Positions 1 to 6,936 of a DNA stretch of 12,412 nucleotides are shown one piece after another (position 1 is the stretch's first letter; the number at the start of each line of letters is the position of its first letter). This DNA comes from CAYGBW01 sp964348185 (GTDB lineage Bacteria; Desulfobacterota; BSN033; WVXP01). Made by a program: the position numbers and the translations under genes. The notes below the pieces were generated by a model. That model had not been told where the DNA came from, did not search any database, and worked only from the letters and a program-made list of their open reading frames with translations. The DNA lies in the NCBI GenBank assembly GCA_964348185.1, contig CAYGBW010000110.1:1-12412 (forward strand), read 5' to 3'.

Positions 1-82
1 AAAAGAAGACCGCCAGCATGGCGGTAACCCTCAGCCAGTCAATATCATAGCGTCTTTGATCTTGGCCTGCAGTTGGATTCAC
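1..82 (-). CDS. Partial N-terminus of a probable acyltransferase-3 family membrane protein
   Basis: Seen: reading leftward from a GTG at 80-82, the frame stays open to the window edge and encodes 27 residues, with the core RRYDIDWLRVTAMLAVFF at residues 10-27. A GGGAG ribosome-binding site lies 8 bases upstream of the GTG, and an in-frame TGA further upstream limits the start. Known: a charged start, then (Y)DxDWLRV and a hydrophobic helix, is typical of the first membrane segment of acyltransferase-3 family proteins (Pfam PF01757), integral membrane enzymes that O-acylate sugars, glycans or lipids. Inference: the rest of the gene lies left of the window, and the gene follows the MFS transporter on the same strand with 155 bases between them. 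The substrate cannot be told from so short a piece. Another polytopic membrane protein with a similar start is possible. Confidence 0.6.
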   Translation of the reverse strand, partial: MNPTAGQDQRRYDIDWLRVTAMLAVFF

Positions 83-164
83 TTTTTTTACTCCCAAAAG
101 GCTGACCCTTGCTCAGGTAGAGAGGCCTCTGCCGAATCCAATGAACCTAAAAGACGCGTATGGG

Positions 165-193
165 ATAGCACGGCTCAATTCTCCCCTTTGCAA
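165..193 (-). promoter_or_regulatory. Weak candidate promoter for the partial acyltransferase gene
   Basis: On the minus strand, TTGCAA (193-188) is followed after 17 bases by TGCTAT (170-165). The match to the consensus is only partial. It lies in the gap between the MFS stop and the GTG at 82, so it would give the acyltransferase-like gene its own transcript. The gene could equally be cotranscribed with the MFS gene. Confidence 0.25.
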
Positions 194-237
194 ATAGAAG
201 GGAAGAATTGTCATTTCATCCATCCCCATGCCACACC

Positions 238-1500
238 TCATATCCCTTTTCCCGTTCTATCTTGACCGCTGTTCTCATGAATAGAGAGGGTCAGGATAGC
301 CCCTGCAAGGGCTGCCAGGGCAAACGAAAAGAATACGGCCCCGTAAGAATGAAACCGATCAGCAATCCACCCGGAAACGGGGGTGGTCATAACGCCTGCG
401 AGGCTCGTCAGGGTCGTCAAAAACCCCGTGGCTGTGGCCGTTAGTTTTCTCGACAGAATGTCTGACGGGTAGGCGGCCAAGAGAACGTCCGGCATGAGGA
501 TCATCAGCCCTACAACGGCCAGTAGGACGGTGGCGAAGGTCATATTCACACCGAGGGAGAGAAGAAATGCTGAGCCTGAAAGGACGATTAACCCGAAGAG
601 GACGAGAGGCTTTCGCCTTCCCCCAAAATAGTGGTCTGAAAGGAATCCAGCCAGGGGGGACGCGAAAACTCCGGGGAGGAGAACAAGAGAAGCGGTTGTG
701 CTTGCCCGGTCGACAGATAGGGCATAGCCCTCCTTTAGAAAAGACGGAATCCATACGAGACATCCAAACTGAACATAAACAAAGCAGAAATAGACCCATG
801 CCACCATCCACAGGGTACGATTGCTCAGAACGACGGAGAGCCTCGATCTCGGATCGGCATCGATTTGTTTCTCCAGATCCACCTCATCCTCGAAGTCTGG
901 AAACCCTTTCTCCCGGGGACGGTCCCTGACGAAAATCCAGAAAACCACCGCGATCATGGCCATCAGGGCGGGCGGGATGACGAAAGAACTCCGCCATCCC
1001 AGGTGGTCGCCGAGAAATCCAGAAAGCCTCATTCCAACACTGCTACCCCCGGTCACGCACGTTGCGAACAATCCGATGGCGAACCCCCGCCTCGAGCGGG
1101 GATACCAACTCACCACCAGCTTGATTGCCGAGGTCCACCCCATGGCCTGCCCGACGCCGTTTATCATTTGACCCATCGATAGAACCCCAAGATTGGATCC
1201 GCGGCTGAAAACAAGGTTTCCAATCATAGAGACCAATGCCCCGGAGGTAAGGACTCTCCGAGGTCCGAGGCGATCCCCAAGATAACCTGCAGGGAGCTGA
1301 AAGACGGCGTAGGCCACAAAAAAGCAGGCCATTACCCCCCCTGCCTGTGCATTGGAGATCCCAAGGTCTTCTCTGACGAGGGGGATCACGGGGGAGTAAT
1401 TGAACCGGGTTACATAATACATTCCAAAGAGAAGCCACGTCAGAAAGAGGACAAGATTTGCCGGAGACCATAGGGCTCGTTGGTTCAAAACAGTCTTCAC
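238..1500 (-). CDS. Major facilitator superfamily transporter, organophosphate-antiporter/GlpT-UhpC-like
   Basis: A 420-residue inner-membrane transporter with about 12 hydrophobic segments in two halves, the usual length for MFS. Seen: YYVTRFNYSPVIP at residues 28-40 in the first helix region, the MFS loop motif GYLGDRLGPRR at 72-82, a decayed second copy GFLSDHYFGGRR at 285-296, and RDRPREKG at 192-199 after helix six, followed by an acidic cytoplasmic linker (about 200-220). Known: RDxP after helix six and an Arg near the start of helix one are features of the OPA family (GlpT, UhpT, UhpC), which exchange organic phosphates or other small anions. Inference: a small organic anion is a likely substrate, but nothing in the neighbourhood names it. 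The start is a GTG with only a poor ribosome-binding site, so the exact N-terminus is less sure than the frame. Confidence 0.88.
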   Translation of the reverse strand: MKTVLNQRALWSPANLVLFLTWLLFGMYYVTRFNYSPVIPLVREDLGISNAQAGGVMACFFVAYAVFQLPAGYLGDRLGPRRVLTSGALVSMIGNLVFSRGSNLGVLSMGQMINGVGQAMGWTSAIKLVVSWYPRSRRGFAIGLFATCVTGGSSVGMRLSGFLGDHLGWRSSFVIPPALMAMIAVVFWIFVRDRPREKGFPDFEDEVDLEKQIDADPRSRLSVVLSNRTLWMVAWVYFCFVYVQFGCLVWIPSFLKEGYALSVDRASTTASLVLLPGVFASPLAGFLSDHYFGGRRKPLVLFGLIVLSGSAFLLSLGVNMTFATVLLAVVGLMILMPDVLLAAYPSDILSRKLTATATGFLTTLTSLAGVMTTPVSGWIADRFHSYGAVFFSFALAALAGAILTLSIHENSGQDRTGKGI

Positions 1501-1554
1501 CTGAGGGATCTCGGTCTAGCCGTAGACGTCATGGGTTCTGATTCTGTGTCGAGA

Positions 1555-1584
1555 AGCTTAGCAAGTTGGCAAGAGAACTGTCAA
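1555..1584 (-). promoter_or_regulatory. Candidate sigma70-type promoter for the MFS gene
   Basis: On the minus strand a perfect TTGACA (1584-1579) is followed after 18 bases by TAAGCT (1560-1555). The predicted start point is near 1548, giving a leader of about 48 bases before the GTG at 1500. The -35 is strong and the -10 weak, which fits a promoter that needs an activator or is modest in strength. Confidence 0.42.
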
Positions 1585-1722
1585 GCACCAAGGGTCACTC
1601 CGGTAGAATGGCAAGATCCTAGAATCGATGACATTTCATGATCTTTCCGGGCCTGTTCGGGGTCAGGAGTTAGAGGGGTGAGGAAAGCGTCTGGATTGAG
1701 AAGCCAGGGACGATCTCTTCTC

Positions 1723-1751
1723 TTGACACAAGAGCACACTACTGGTAGGCT
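1723..1751 (+). promoter_or_regulatory. Candidate sigma70-type promoter for the PAC2-family gene
   Basis: A perfect TTGACA at 1723-1728 is followed after 17 bases by TAGGCT at 1746-1751. Transcription would start near 1758, only about 25 bases before the GTG start, leaving room for the AGGAG ribosome-binding site at 1766-1770. It diverges from the MFS promoter in the same gap. Confidence 0.45.
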
Positions 1752-1781
1752 TTCAAATGGACCTCAGGAGTAGAGAGAACA

Positions 1782-2657
1782 GTGGAAAGCGGTGAACTTC
1801 TCCTATACGAAAGGCCGGACTTGTTTCGTCCCTGGCTGATAGCGGGTTTTAAGGGATGGATCGATGCAGGGGATGTTTCCTCAAGATCGGTCGCATTTCT
1901 CCGGGAAAAGCTTGGCGCCCGCAGATTTGCTGAGATTCAGTCTGATGGGTTTTATCAATTCCGGGATTTGCGACCGGCTGTTGTGGTTGAGGGTGGCCTC
2001 ATTCGTCAGATAGATTTTCCCAGGAATGAGTTTTTCTACTGGAAAAACAGACCCTCCCTCCCAGATCTCATCCTTTTTATCGGGCATGAACCCCATCTTC
2101 GATGGAAGGCCTTCAGCGAACTCTTTCTGAACCTGGCCAGGCAGTTTCAGGCTGAGCGACTGGTCACCATCGGGGGCCTTTATGATCAGGTCGCTCATAC
2201 GGTTCCCAGAAAGATTTCAGTCGTGGCGAGCAATACCCGGTTATTGGAGGACCTTCTTGCCTATGGCGTCGACCTCATAGACTATGTGGGCCCAGGGGGG
2301 CATGTCTCGGTCCTTCACGAGTCTGCGGAGCTGAGAGGGATCGGCTCATTGATGCTTTGGGGGCGGGTCCCCCACTACCTCCAGATGAGATCTCCCAGCG
2401 AAAGTCTCGCCATACTCCAGCTGTTGTCGTGTCTTGTCCCCTTTGAAATCGGACTCGATTCACTGCGAGACGATGCGCTGCTTGCGGAAGAGCAGATCCG
2501 TAAGGCTATAGAGCAAAAACCGGAGCTGCGGTCTTATATCGAGCAGCTTGAATCGCTACAAGGCTCAAGAACCGCCGGCAGTGCAGAACCCCCTGAACCG
2601 CTGATCGTCGAGGCCGTCATAACCCGGGATGATAAGGGAGACAATAAAAAGGACTGA
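1782..2657 (+). CDS. PAC2-family protein (proteasome-assembly-chaperone-2-like)
   Basis: A 291-residue soluble protein. Seen: an N-terminal stretch WLIAGFKGWIDAGDVSS (residues 18-34) matching the PAC2 family GWxDAG motif, a central LVTIGGLYDQVAHTVPR segment (127-143), then GPGGHVSVLHESAELRGIGSLMLWGRVPHYL (169-200) and a charged, probably helical C-terminus ending in a flexible acidic/lysine tail. No signal peptide or membrane helix. Known: PAC2 (Pfam PF09754) is shared with eukaryotic and archaeal proteasome assembly chaperones; in bacteria the family is common and its role is mostly unknown, and annotations as 'ATP-grasp superfamily' do not rest on visible catalytic residues. The GTG start has AGGAG 11 bases upstream. 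The gene converges on the XRE-cupin gene with 7 bases between stops. No proteasome genes are visible in the window, so the bacterial role stays open. Confidence 0.85.
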   Translation: MESGELLLYERPDLFRPWLIAGFKGWIDAGDVSSRSVAFLREKLGARRFAEIQSDGFYQFRDLRPAVVVEGGLIRQIDFPRNEFFYWKNRPSLPDLILFIGHEPHLRWKAFSELFLNLARQFQAERLVTIGGLYDQVAHTVPRKISVVASNTRLLEDLLAYGVDLIDYVGPGGHVSVLHESAELRGIGSLMLWGRVPHYLQMRSPSESLAILQLLSCLVPFEIGLDSLRDDALLAEEQIRKAIEQKPELRSYIEQLESLQGSRTAGSAEPPEPLIVEAVITRDDKGDNKKD

Positions 2658-2664
2658 GATCTTG

Positions 2665-3213
2665 TCAGAAAGACGGCGGGCTGATCACCCAGATCACACT
2701 CGCCTCCTTCTCGCCTCTGTTGTAAAAGCCGTGCGGTTTGGTTGATGGAAAATAGAAGGTGTCCCCCTCTTTTACGTAGTAAACCCCCTCACCCACGGTG
2801 AGTTCGAGCTCTCCGGCCAGGACGATCCCGAACTCTTCGCCCTCGTGGGTATACTCTCCATTGGATCCACCGCCAGGCCTGATCTTGTTGAGAAGCGCCT
2901 GCATCCGTTTGTTTTTGGTATTCCTGACCAGAGACTCGATAATCGCATAACCCATGTTGAAACCCATGGTCGCCCGCTGGTCTTTCCGGAGCACAACTTC
3001 ATCCTCCTTTTCCTCGTCATCGAGAAAGAAATCGATGATCCTCACATCGAAAACCGAAGCGATCCTCTTGAGGGTGGCAATGGAGGGGTTGGCACGCCCC
3101 TTCTCGAGCTGAGAAATGTAGGCACCGGTGCACCCGGCCCCATCTGCCACCTCCTTGAGGGTCATCTTTCTCGATTTCCGTAAGGCCCTGAGCTTCTCGG
3201 AGATCTCTGCCAT
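2665..3213 (-). CDS. XRE-family transcriptional regulator with C-terminal cupin domain
   Basis: A 182-residue DNA-binding regulator. Seen: a helix-turn-helix at residues 5-62, with MTLKEVADGAGCTGAYISQLEKGRANPS at 17-44 as the turn and recognition helix; an acidic linker DDEEKEDE (65-72); then a cupin_2 barrel at about 105-178. Cupin motif 1 reads YTHEGEEFGIVLAGELEL (121-138) and motif 2 GDTFYFPSTKPHGFYN (150-165). Motif 1 has Tyr where the first metal-binding His of HxH usually sits, while His123, Glu126/127 and His161 remain. Known: this architecture (PuuR-like) covers regulators whose cupin senses a small molecule. Inference: it may regulate itself or nearby genes; its ligand is unknown. 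The ATG follows a G-rich GGGGGGAG ribosome-binding site closely. It lies 102 bases downstream of the TtcA-like gene on the same strand, so cotranscription is possible. Confidence 0.9.
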   Translation of the reverse strand: MAEISEKLRALRKSRKMTLKEVADGAGCTGAYISQLEKGRANPSIATLKRIASVFDVRIIDFFLDDEEKEDEVVLRKDQRATMGFNMGYAIIESLVRNTKNKRMQALLNKIRPGGGSNGEYTHEGEEFGIVLAGELELTVGEGVYYVKEGDTFYFPSTKPHGFYNRGEKEASVIWVISPPSF

Positions 3214-3315
3214 CGTCTCCCCCCAATCCAGCGCGGTCGAACCCTCTCATCCCCTTCCAATGCAGGAAAAACACAAGAACGTCGTCACCCTTCCCAGGTT
3301 TCTTCTCCAACCCTG

Positions 3316-4047
3316 TCAGGGAAGGTACTCCCTCCGGATATTCCGCATAGACCGGAAAATATTGCCCTTTATTCTCTTGTTCTGCCGGACCAATTCCGCA
3401 AGAATCGCCTTAATCTGGTACCGTTTCGAACCCTTAATCGTTGGACAGCCACTCTCGATCACGGGAAAACCCATAGCCCGAGCATACCTTCGGATTGCGT
3501 CTTCATCGGTCAGAGCCAGGGGACGAATGATCGAAAGCTTCCCCTTGAACAATCGCTGATAGGGGACCATCGTCCCGATCTCCCCGCTGTAAAACATATT
3601 GATGAGAAGGGTCTCGATAATATCATCCCGATGGTGGGCCAGAGCAATCTTGGTGCATCCCAAGGAGGCAGCCAGTTCAAAGAGTCGTTTCCGTCTCAGC
3701 CTGGCACAGAGGAAACACGGATTCTCCCGGTTTGCCTCGCTGTGAGCAATCGGTCCAATCCGAGTCTCCTCGATCTTGTGGGGAAAGCGTTCTCGACGGA
3801 AGTAAGGAGCGAGTTTCTCACCCGTTCCGTCAAACCCCAAATCAATATGGATGGCTACAACGTCGTACCGGATTGGAATCCGCCGTCTCCGTGTGGCGAG
3901 AAGATGAAGGAGCGTGAGGCTGTCCTTGCCACCAGAAACACCGACGGCAACCCGGTCTCCGTTCTCAATCATTTGATACTGATGGATGGCCTTTCCAACA
4001 GATCGCCTCAGAAGTCGGTCATTCCCCCTCACCCTCCTTCTCCTCAT
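3316..4047 (-). CDS. ttcA: TtcA-like tRNA thiolase (PP-loop ATPase, putative 2-thiocytidine synthesis)
   Basis: A 243-residue PP-loop ATPase. Seen: SGGKDS at residues 38-43 (the pyrophosphate-binding loop), CFLC at 111-114, LAHHRDDIIETLLINMFYSG at 136-155, and a third Cys at 201 in ESGCPT. Known: TtcA adenylates and thiolates C32 of certain tRNAs using a [4Fe-4S] cluster held by three cysteines, a CxxC plus one distal Cys; that pattern is fully present here. The TilS lysidine-specific C-terminal domains are absent, which argues against TilS. The protein is shorter than E. coli TtcA (about 310 residues) but complete in its core, and ends in a basic stretch that could contact tRNA. The N-terminus RRRRVRG is also basic. 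The chosen ATG has AGGATGG just upstream; a GTG five codons in is an alternative start. Other TtcA-type sulfur-transfer roles cannot be excluded. Confidence 0.85.
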   Translation of the reverse strand: MRRRRVRGNDRLLRRSVGKAIHQYQMIENGDRVAVGVSGGKDSLTLLHLLATRRRRIPIRYDVVAIHIDLGFDGTGEKLAPYFRRERFPHKIEETRIGPIAHSEANRENPCFLCARLRRKRLFELAASLGCTKIALAHHRDDIIETLLINMFYSGEIGTMVPYQRLFKGKLSIIRPLALTDEDAIRRYARAMGFPVIESGCPTIKGSKRYQIKAILAELVRQNKRIKGNIFRSMRNIRREYLP

Positions 4048-4382
4048 CCATCCTGGACATGTGTCCTTTCACATCGATTCTCTGGTTATCGGCAGAATCG
4101 GTTCAAAGGAACCCTTCCGTGATTCGAAAACGGGTCAAACCCTCACGGGACCTTCAAGTCTTACGGAGGAGGAAAAAAACAACAGACAGACCTTCCTTTA
4201 GCACTCCCCAAGGAAAAAATCAAGCCCTGTGTTGCGGAAAATGCCGGCCTTAAGGGGTAGGGTGATGAGGGATGGGAAATGGGACGATAAGATCCCCCTT
4301 GCTTTTCCACGGAAGTGTCTATATATTAAGGGTGTTGGCGTTAGGATTTTCTTTACCTTACAGCTACTTACAATCATAGAGC
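4048..4382. other. Divergent intergenic region between ttcA-like and rel
   Basis: This 335-base gap holds no convincing gene. It contains the rel promoter candidate near its right end, an inverted repeat CGATTC (4075-4080)/GAATCG (4095-4100), and a compact hairpin GGTTC-AAAG-GAACC (4100-4113). The two inverted repeats share base 4100, lie just upstream of the TtcA-like start and would sit in its 5' leader on the minus strand. No clear -35/-10 pair for the minus strand was found. Confidence 0.6.
4299..4327 (+). promoter_or_regulatory. Candidate sigma70-type promoter for rel
   Basis: TTGCTT at 4299-4304 is followed after 17 bases by TATATT at 4322-4327, which matches five of six consensus -10 positions. 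The start would be near 4334 with a leader of about 50 bases. The spacer holds a small palindrome TTCC-AC-GGAA (4305-4314) that could be an operator half-pair. The start codon at 4383 has no clear ribosome-binding site. Confidence 0.5.
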
Positions 4383-6533
4383 ATGATCCGCATCGATGAT
4401 ATTCTCGATCTGGTGCTGGGATACAACCCCCAAGCGGATCTGGACCTGATCAAAAAGGCCTATGTCTTCTCAGCCAAGGTCCATAAGGGACAGGTTCGCC
4501 TCTCAGGGGAACCTTATCTCGTCCATCCCCTCGAGGTTGCAGCGATTCTGGCGCATCTAAAACTCGACACGGCGACCGTGGTCACCGGCCTCCTCCATGA
4601 CACCGTGGAGGACACGTATACGAACTTGGAAGAGATCGAGAGTATCTTCGGCCAAGAGATAGCCTTTCTGGTAGACGGACTCACAAAAATCAGTCGTATC
4701 ACTCTCGAATCTTCTGAGGAGCATCAGGCTGAGAGTTTTCGAAAGATGATCCTGGCCATGGTGAAGGATATTCGGGTTATCCTGATAAAGCTTGCCGATC
4801 GGCTTCACAACATGAGAACGCTGAAATTCCAGTCCCCTGATAAACAGAGAAGAATTGCAGAGGAGACCCAGGATATCTATGCACCCATGGCTCATCGTCT
4901 CGGAATCGACTCTGTGAAATCAGAACTGGACGAGCTTGCCCTCGAGTATCTTCACCCAGACATATACCGGAGCATCCAGAAAAAACTTGCAACGAAGGAG
5001 CGTGAGCGTGAAAGATACGTGGCCGAGGTGGTCCGGATCATCACGAAAAAACTCTTTGAGTATGGACTCACGGCCGAGATCACGGGTCGGCCGAAAAAAA
5101 TCCACAGCATATACCAGAAGATGCAAACTCAGAATCTTGATTTTGAGCAGTTATATGACCTGATAGGCTTCAGGATTATCGTAAATTCCTATAAGGAGTG
5201 CTATGAGGCCCTGGGTATCATCCACTCCATGTGGACACCTGTTCCTGGAAACTTCAAAGACTATATCAACCTGCCAAAGGCCAACATGTACCAATCCCTC
5301 CATACCACGGTCATCGGACCCTATGGAGATACCATAGAGATTCAAATCCGAACCCACGACATGCACCGGGTCGCTGAGGACGGCATCGCGGCCCACTGGA
5401 AGTACAAAGAGGGCAAATTGGTTCAGGAGGAAGAAGAAAAGCAGTTTCGCTGGCTGAGACAACTCCTTGAATGGCAAAAAGACTTGAAGGACAACCGGGA
5501 GTTTCTGGAAACAATCAAAGTGGACCTCTATCCAAACGATGTGTATGTTTTTACGCCGAAGGGTGATGTGAAGGAATTCCCGAGAGGTGCCACCCCCGTG
5601 GACTTTGCTTACAGTATCCACTCGGATGTGGGACACCAGTGCATCGGCGCCAAAGTGAACAACCGCATTGTTCCCCTGACCCATAAACTCCAAAGTGGTG
5701 ACAGGGTGGAGATTCTGACCTCGACAACCCATACTCCCAGCAGAGACTGGCTCAGTTTTGTTAAGACGTCACGGGCCAAGGCGAAGATCCGCCAATGGAT
5801 CATAACTGAGCAGAGAGAGCGAAGCACTTCTCTGGGTCGGACGATATGTGAGAAGGATTTTGGAAAGTTCAACCTGAACTTCAGTAAGCTCCTCAAATCT
5901 GGGGAATTGGCCAGAGTGGCCAACCACTTCAGCTTTCGTGAGGTGGATGATTTGCTCGCAGCTGTGGGATATGGAAAGATCTCTGCCAACCAGATCATCG
6001 GACGTTTGGTTCCCTCTGAGAGGCTTGAAAAAGAGAAAGCAAGAGAAGAAACCCGTCTTGCCCGTCTCATTAAACGAGTCACCAAGAAACCCCATGATGC
6101 CATTGTCGTTAAGGGGATTGAAAATGTGATGATCAGATTTGCAGGATGCTGCAACCCCCTGCCCGGAGACAGGGTGACGGGTTACATCACCCGTGGGCGC
6201 GGCGTTAGCGTCCACACCGCCGACTGCAGCACGATTCTGAACGGTGATTTGGAAAGGAGGGTAGAGGTCGAATGGGATCTCAACGAAAACTACTCCCATC
6301 CCGTAAGAATCCGGATAACCTCATCCAACAGAAAAGGACTTCTAGCTGATATCAGCGGCTCTCTGTCCTCGGATCAGGCCAACATCGTTACGGCCCAGGT
6401 AACAACCACTGAGGAAGATCGGGCCGTTGGCACGTTCCAGATCGAGATCAGGGATCTTAAACACCTCCAACGCGTTACCCGGTCTCTCGAGAGAATCAAA
6501 GGCGTTCTGCAGGTCGAACGACTGAAAGTCTAG
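4383..6533 (+). CDS. relA/spoT: Bifunctional (p)ppGpp synthetase/hydrolase RelA/SpoT
   Basis: A full-length 716-residue RSH enzyme that makes and breaks the stringent-response alarmone (p)ppGpp. Domains: HD hydrolase about 25-180 with His48, HDTVEDT at 72-78 and LADRLHNMRT at 137-146, all intact, so hydrolase activity is expected; synthetase about 235-345 with GRPKKIHSIYQKM (235-247), the catalytic Asp259 in YDLIGFRI and Glu319 in EIQIRT; TGS domain about 385-447; a conserved Cys-containing region with GCCNPLPGD (588-596) and HTADCS (611-616); ACT domain about 640-716. The synthetase motif that reads RXKD in bifunctional enzymes and EXDD in synthetase-only RelA is NFKD here (290-293), see findings. 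Lys and Asp point to the bifunctional type. The ATG has no good ribosome-binding site, which suggests low or regulated translation. The gene is alone on its strand and converges on rpmB. Confidence 0.97.
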   Translation: MIRIDDILDLVLGYNPQADLDLIKKAYVFSAKVHKGQVRLSGEPYLVHPLEVAAILAHLKLDTATVVTGLLHDTVEDTYTNLEEIESIFGQEIAFLVDGLTKISRITLESSEEHQAESFRKMILAMVKDIRVILIKLADRLHNMRTLKFQSPDKQRRIAEETQDIYAPMAHRLGIDSVKSELDELALEYLHPDIYRSIQKKLATKERERERYVAEVVRIITKKLFEYGLTAEITGRPKKIHSIYQKMQTQNLDFEQLYDLIGFRIIVNSYKECYEALGIIHSMWTPVPGNFKDYINLPKANMYQSLHTTVIGPYGDTIEIQIRTHDMHRVAEDGIAAHWKYKEGKLVQEEEEKQFRWLRQLLEWQKDLKDNREFLETIKVDLYPNDVYVFTPKGDVKEFPRGATPVDFAYSIHSDVGHQCIGAKVNNRIVPLTHKLQSGDRVEILTSTTHTPSRDWLSFVKTSRAKAKIRQWIITEQRERSTSLGRTICEKDFGKFNLNFSKLLKSGELARVANHFSFREVDDLLAAVGYGKISANQIIGRLVPSERLEKEKAREETRLARLIKRVTKKPHDAIVVKGIENVMIRFAGCCNPLPGDRVTGYITRGRGVSVHTADCSTILNGDLERRVEVEWDLNENYSHPVRIRITSSNRKGLLADISGSLSSDQANIVTAQVTTTEEDRAVGTFQIEIRDLKHLQRVTRSLERIKGVLQVERLKV

Positions 6534-6548
6534 GAGGGAAGAGACATC

Positions 6549-6740
6549 TCATGGCGCCTTTGCCACTAAACTCGACCGGATACAACGGGTACAGACCCGC
6601 ATTCGGATAACCCTTCCTTCCCTCACGGCCCTTACCCTCTGAAGGTTGGGGTACCAGATTCTCTTGGTTCTGTTGTTGGCGTGGCTTACGTTATTTCCTC
6701 TCTTCGGCCCTTTCCCACAGACCTCGCACACTCTGGACAT
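6549..6740 (-). CDS. rpmB: 50S ribosomal protein L28
   Basis: A 63-residue protein of the large ribosomal subunit, full length for bacterial L28. Seen: MSRVCEVCGKGPKRGNNVSHA at the N-terminus and RMRVCTRC near residues 46-53. The two CxxC pairs make this the zinc-ribbon (C+) form. Start: the ATG at 6738-6740 begins the conserved MSRxC sequence and has GAGGAAG just upstream; an in-frame TTG five codons earlier overlaps that ribosome-binding site and is rejected. It lies 196 bases downstream of purM on the same strand, with its own promoter candidate in that gap, and converges on rel with 15 bases between stops. Confidence 0.96.
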   Translation of the reverse strand: MSRVCEVCGKGPKRGNNVSHANNRTKRIWYPNLQRVRAVREGRVIRMRVCTRCIRSSLVAKAP

Positions 6741-6858
6741 GGCACTTCCTCGCAACGTTGATCGAGAACTCAGGGGCTTGACCCCAATCAGGATATCTGC
6801 GGCTTTTGCCTCCGTTGATCAATGCTCTTTTCACGGGGCTCGATCCAGCAAGAGATTT

Positions 6859-6887
6859 AAGATACCAGAAAGGGGGGCCCGTTTCAA
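6859..6887 (-). promoter_or_regulatory. Candidate sigma70-type promoter for rpmB
   Basis: On the minus strand TTGAAA (6887-6882) is followed after exactly 17 bases by TATCTT (6864-6859), matching five and four of six consensus positions. The predicted start is near 6852, giving a leader of about 110 bases before the L28 ATG. The leader includes a small GGGG-TCAAG-CCCC hairpin (about 6773-6785), so a regulatory role for the leader is possible. Confidence 0.5.
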
Positions 6888-6936
6888 CGCCTACTCTCAT
6901 TTTCTGGCCTTTGCCCCGGGGCAGGGCTTTCCTCAT

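Noticed and set aside
2..265. Open plus-strand frame at the left edge overlapping the MFS 3' end
   Set aside because: The residues resemble no protein, the only ATG lacks a ribosome-binding site, and the minus strand over the same bases has a much better coding signal.
4095..4113. T-arm-like GGTTCAAA suggesting a tRNA gene
   Set aside because: The arm is a simple GGTTC/GAACC palindrome; no acceptor, D or anticodon arms can be built around it.
5151..6299. Long minus-strand frames opposite rel
   Set aside because: They are shadows of a fully conserved gene and encode no recognisable motifs.
6741..6755. TTG start five codons upstream of L28
   Set aside because: It overlaps the ribosome-binding site of the ATG at 6740, and L28 proteins begin with MSRxC.
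6912..6923. TGCCCCGGGGCA palindrome after purM as a terminator
   Set aside because: A hairpin would have only four pairs around CCGG and is not followed by a U-tract on the minus strand.
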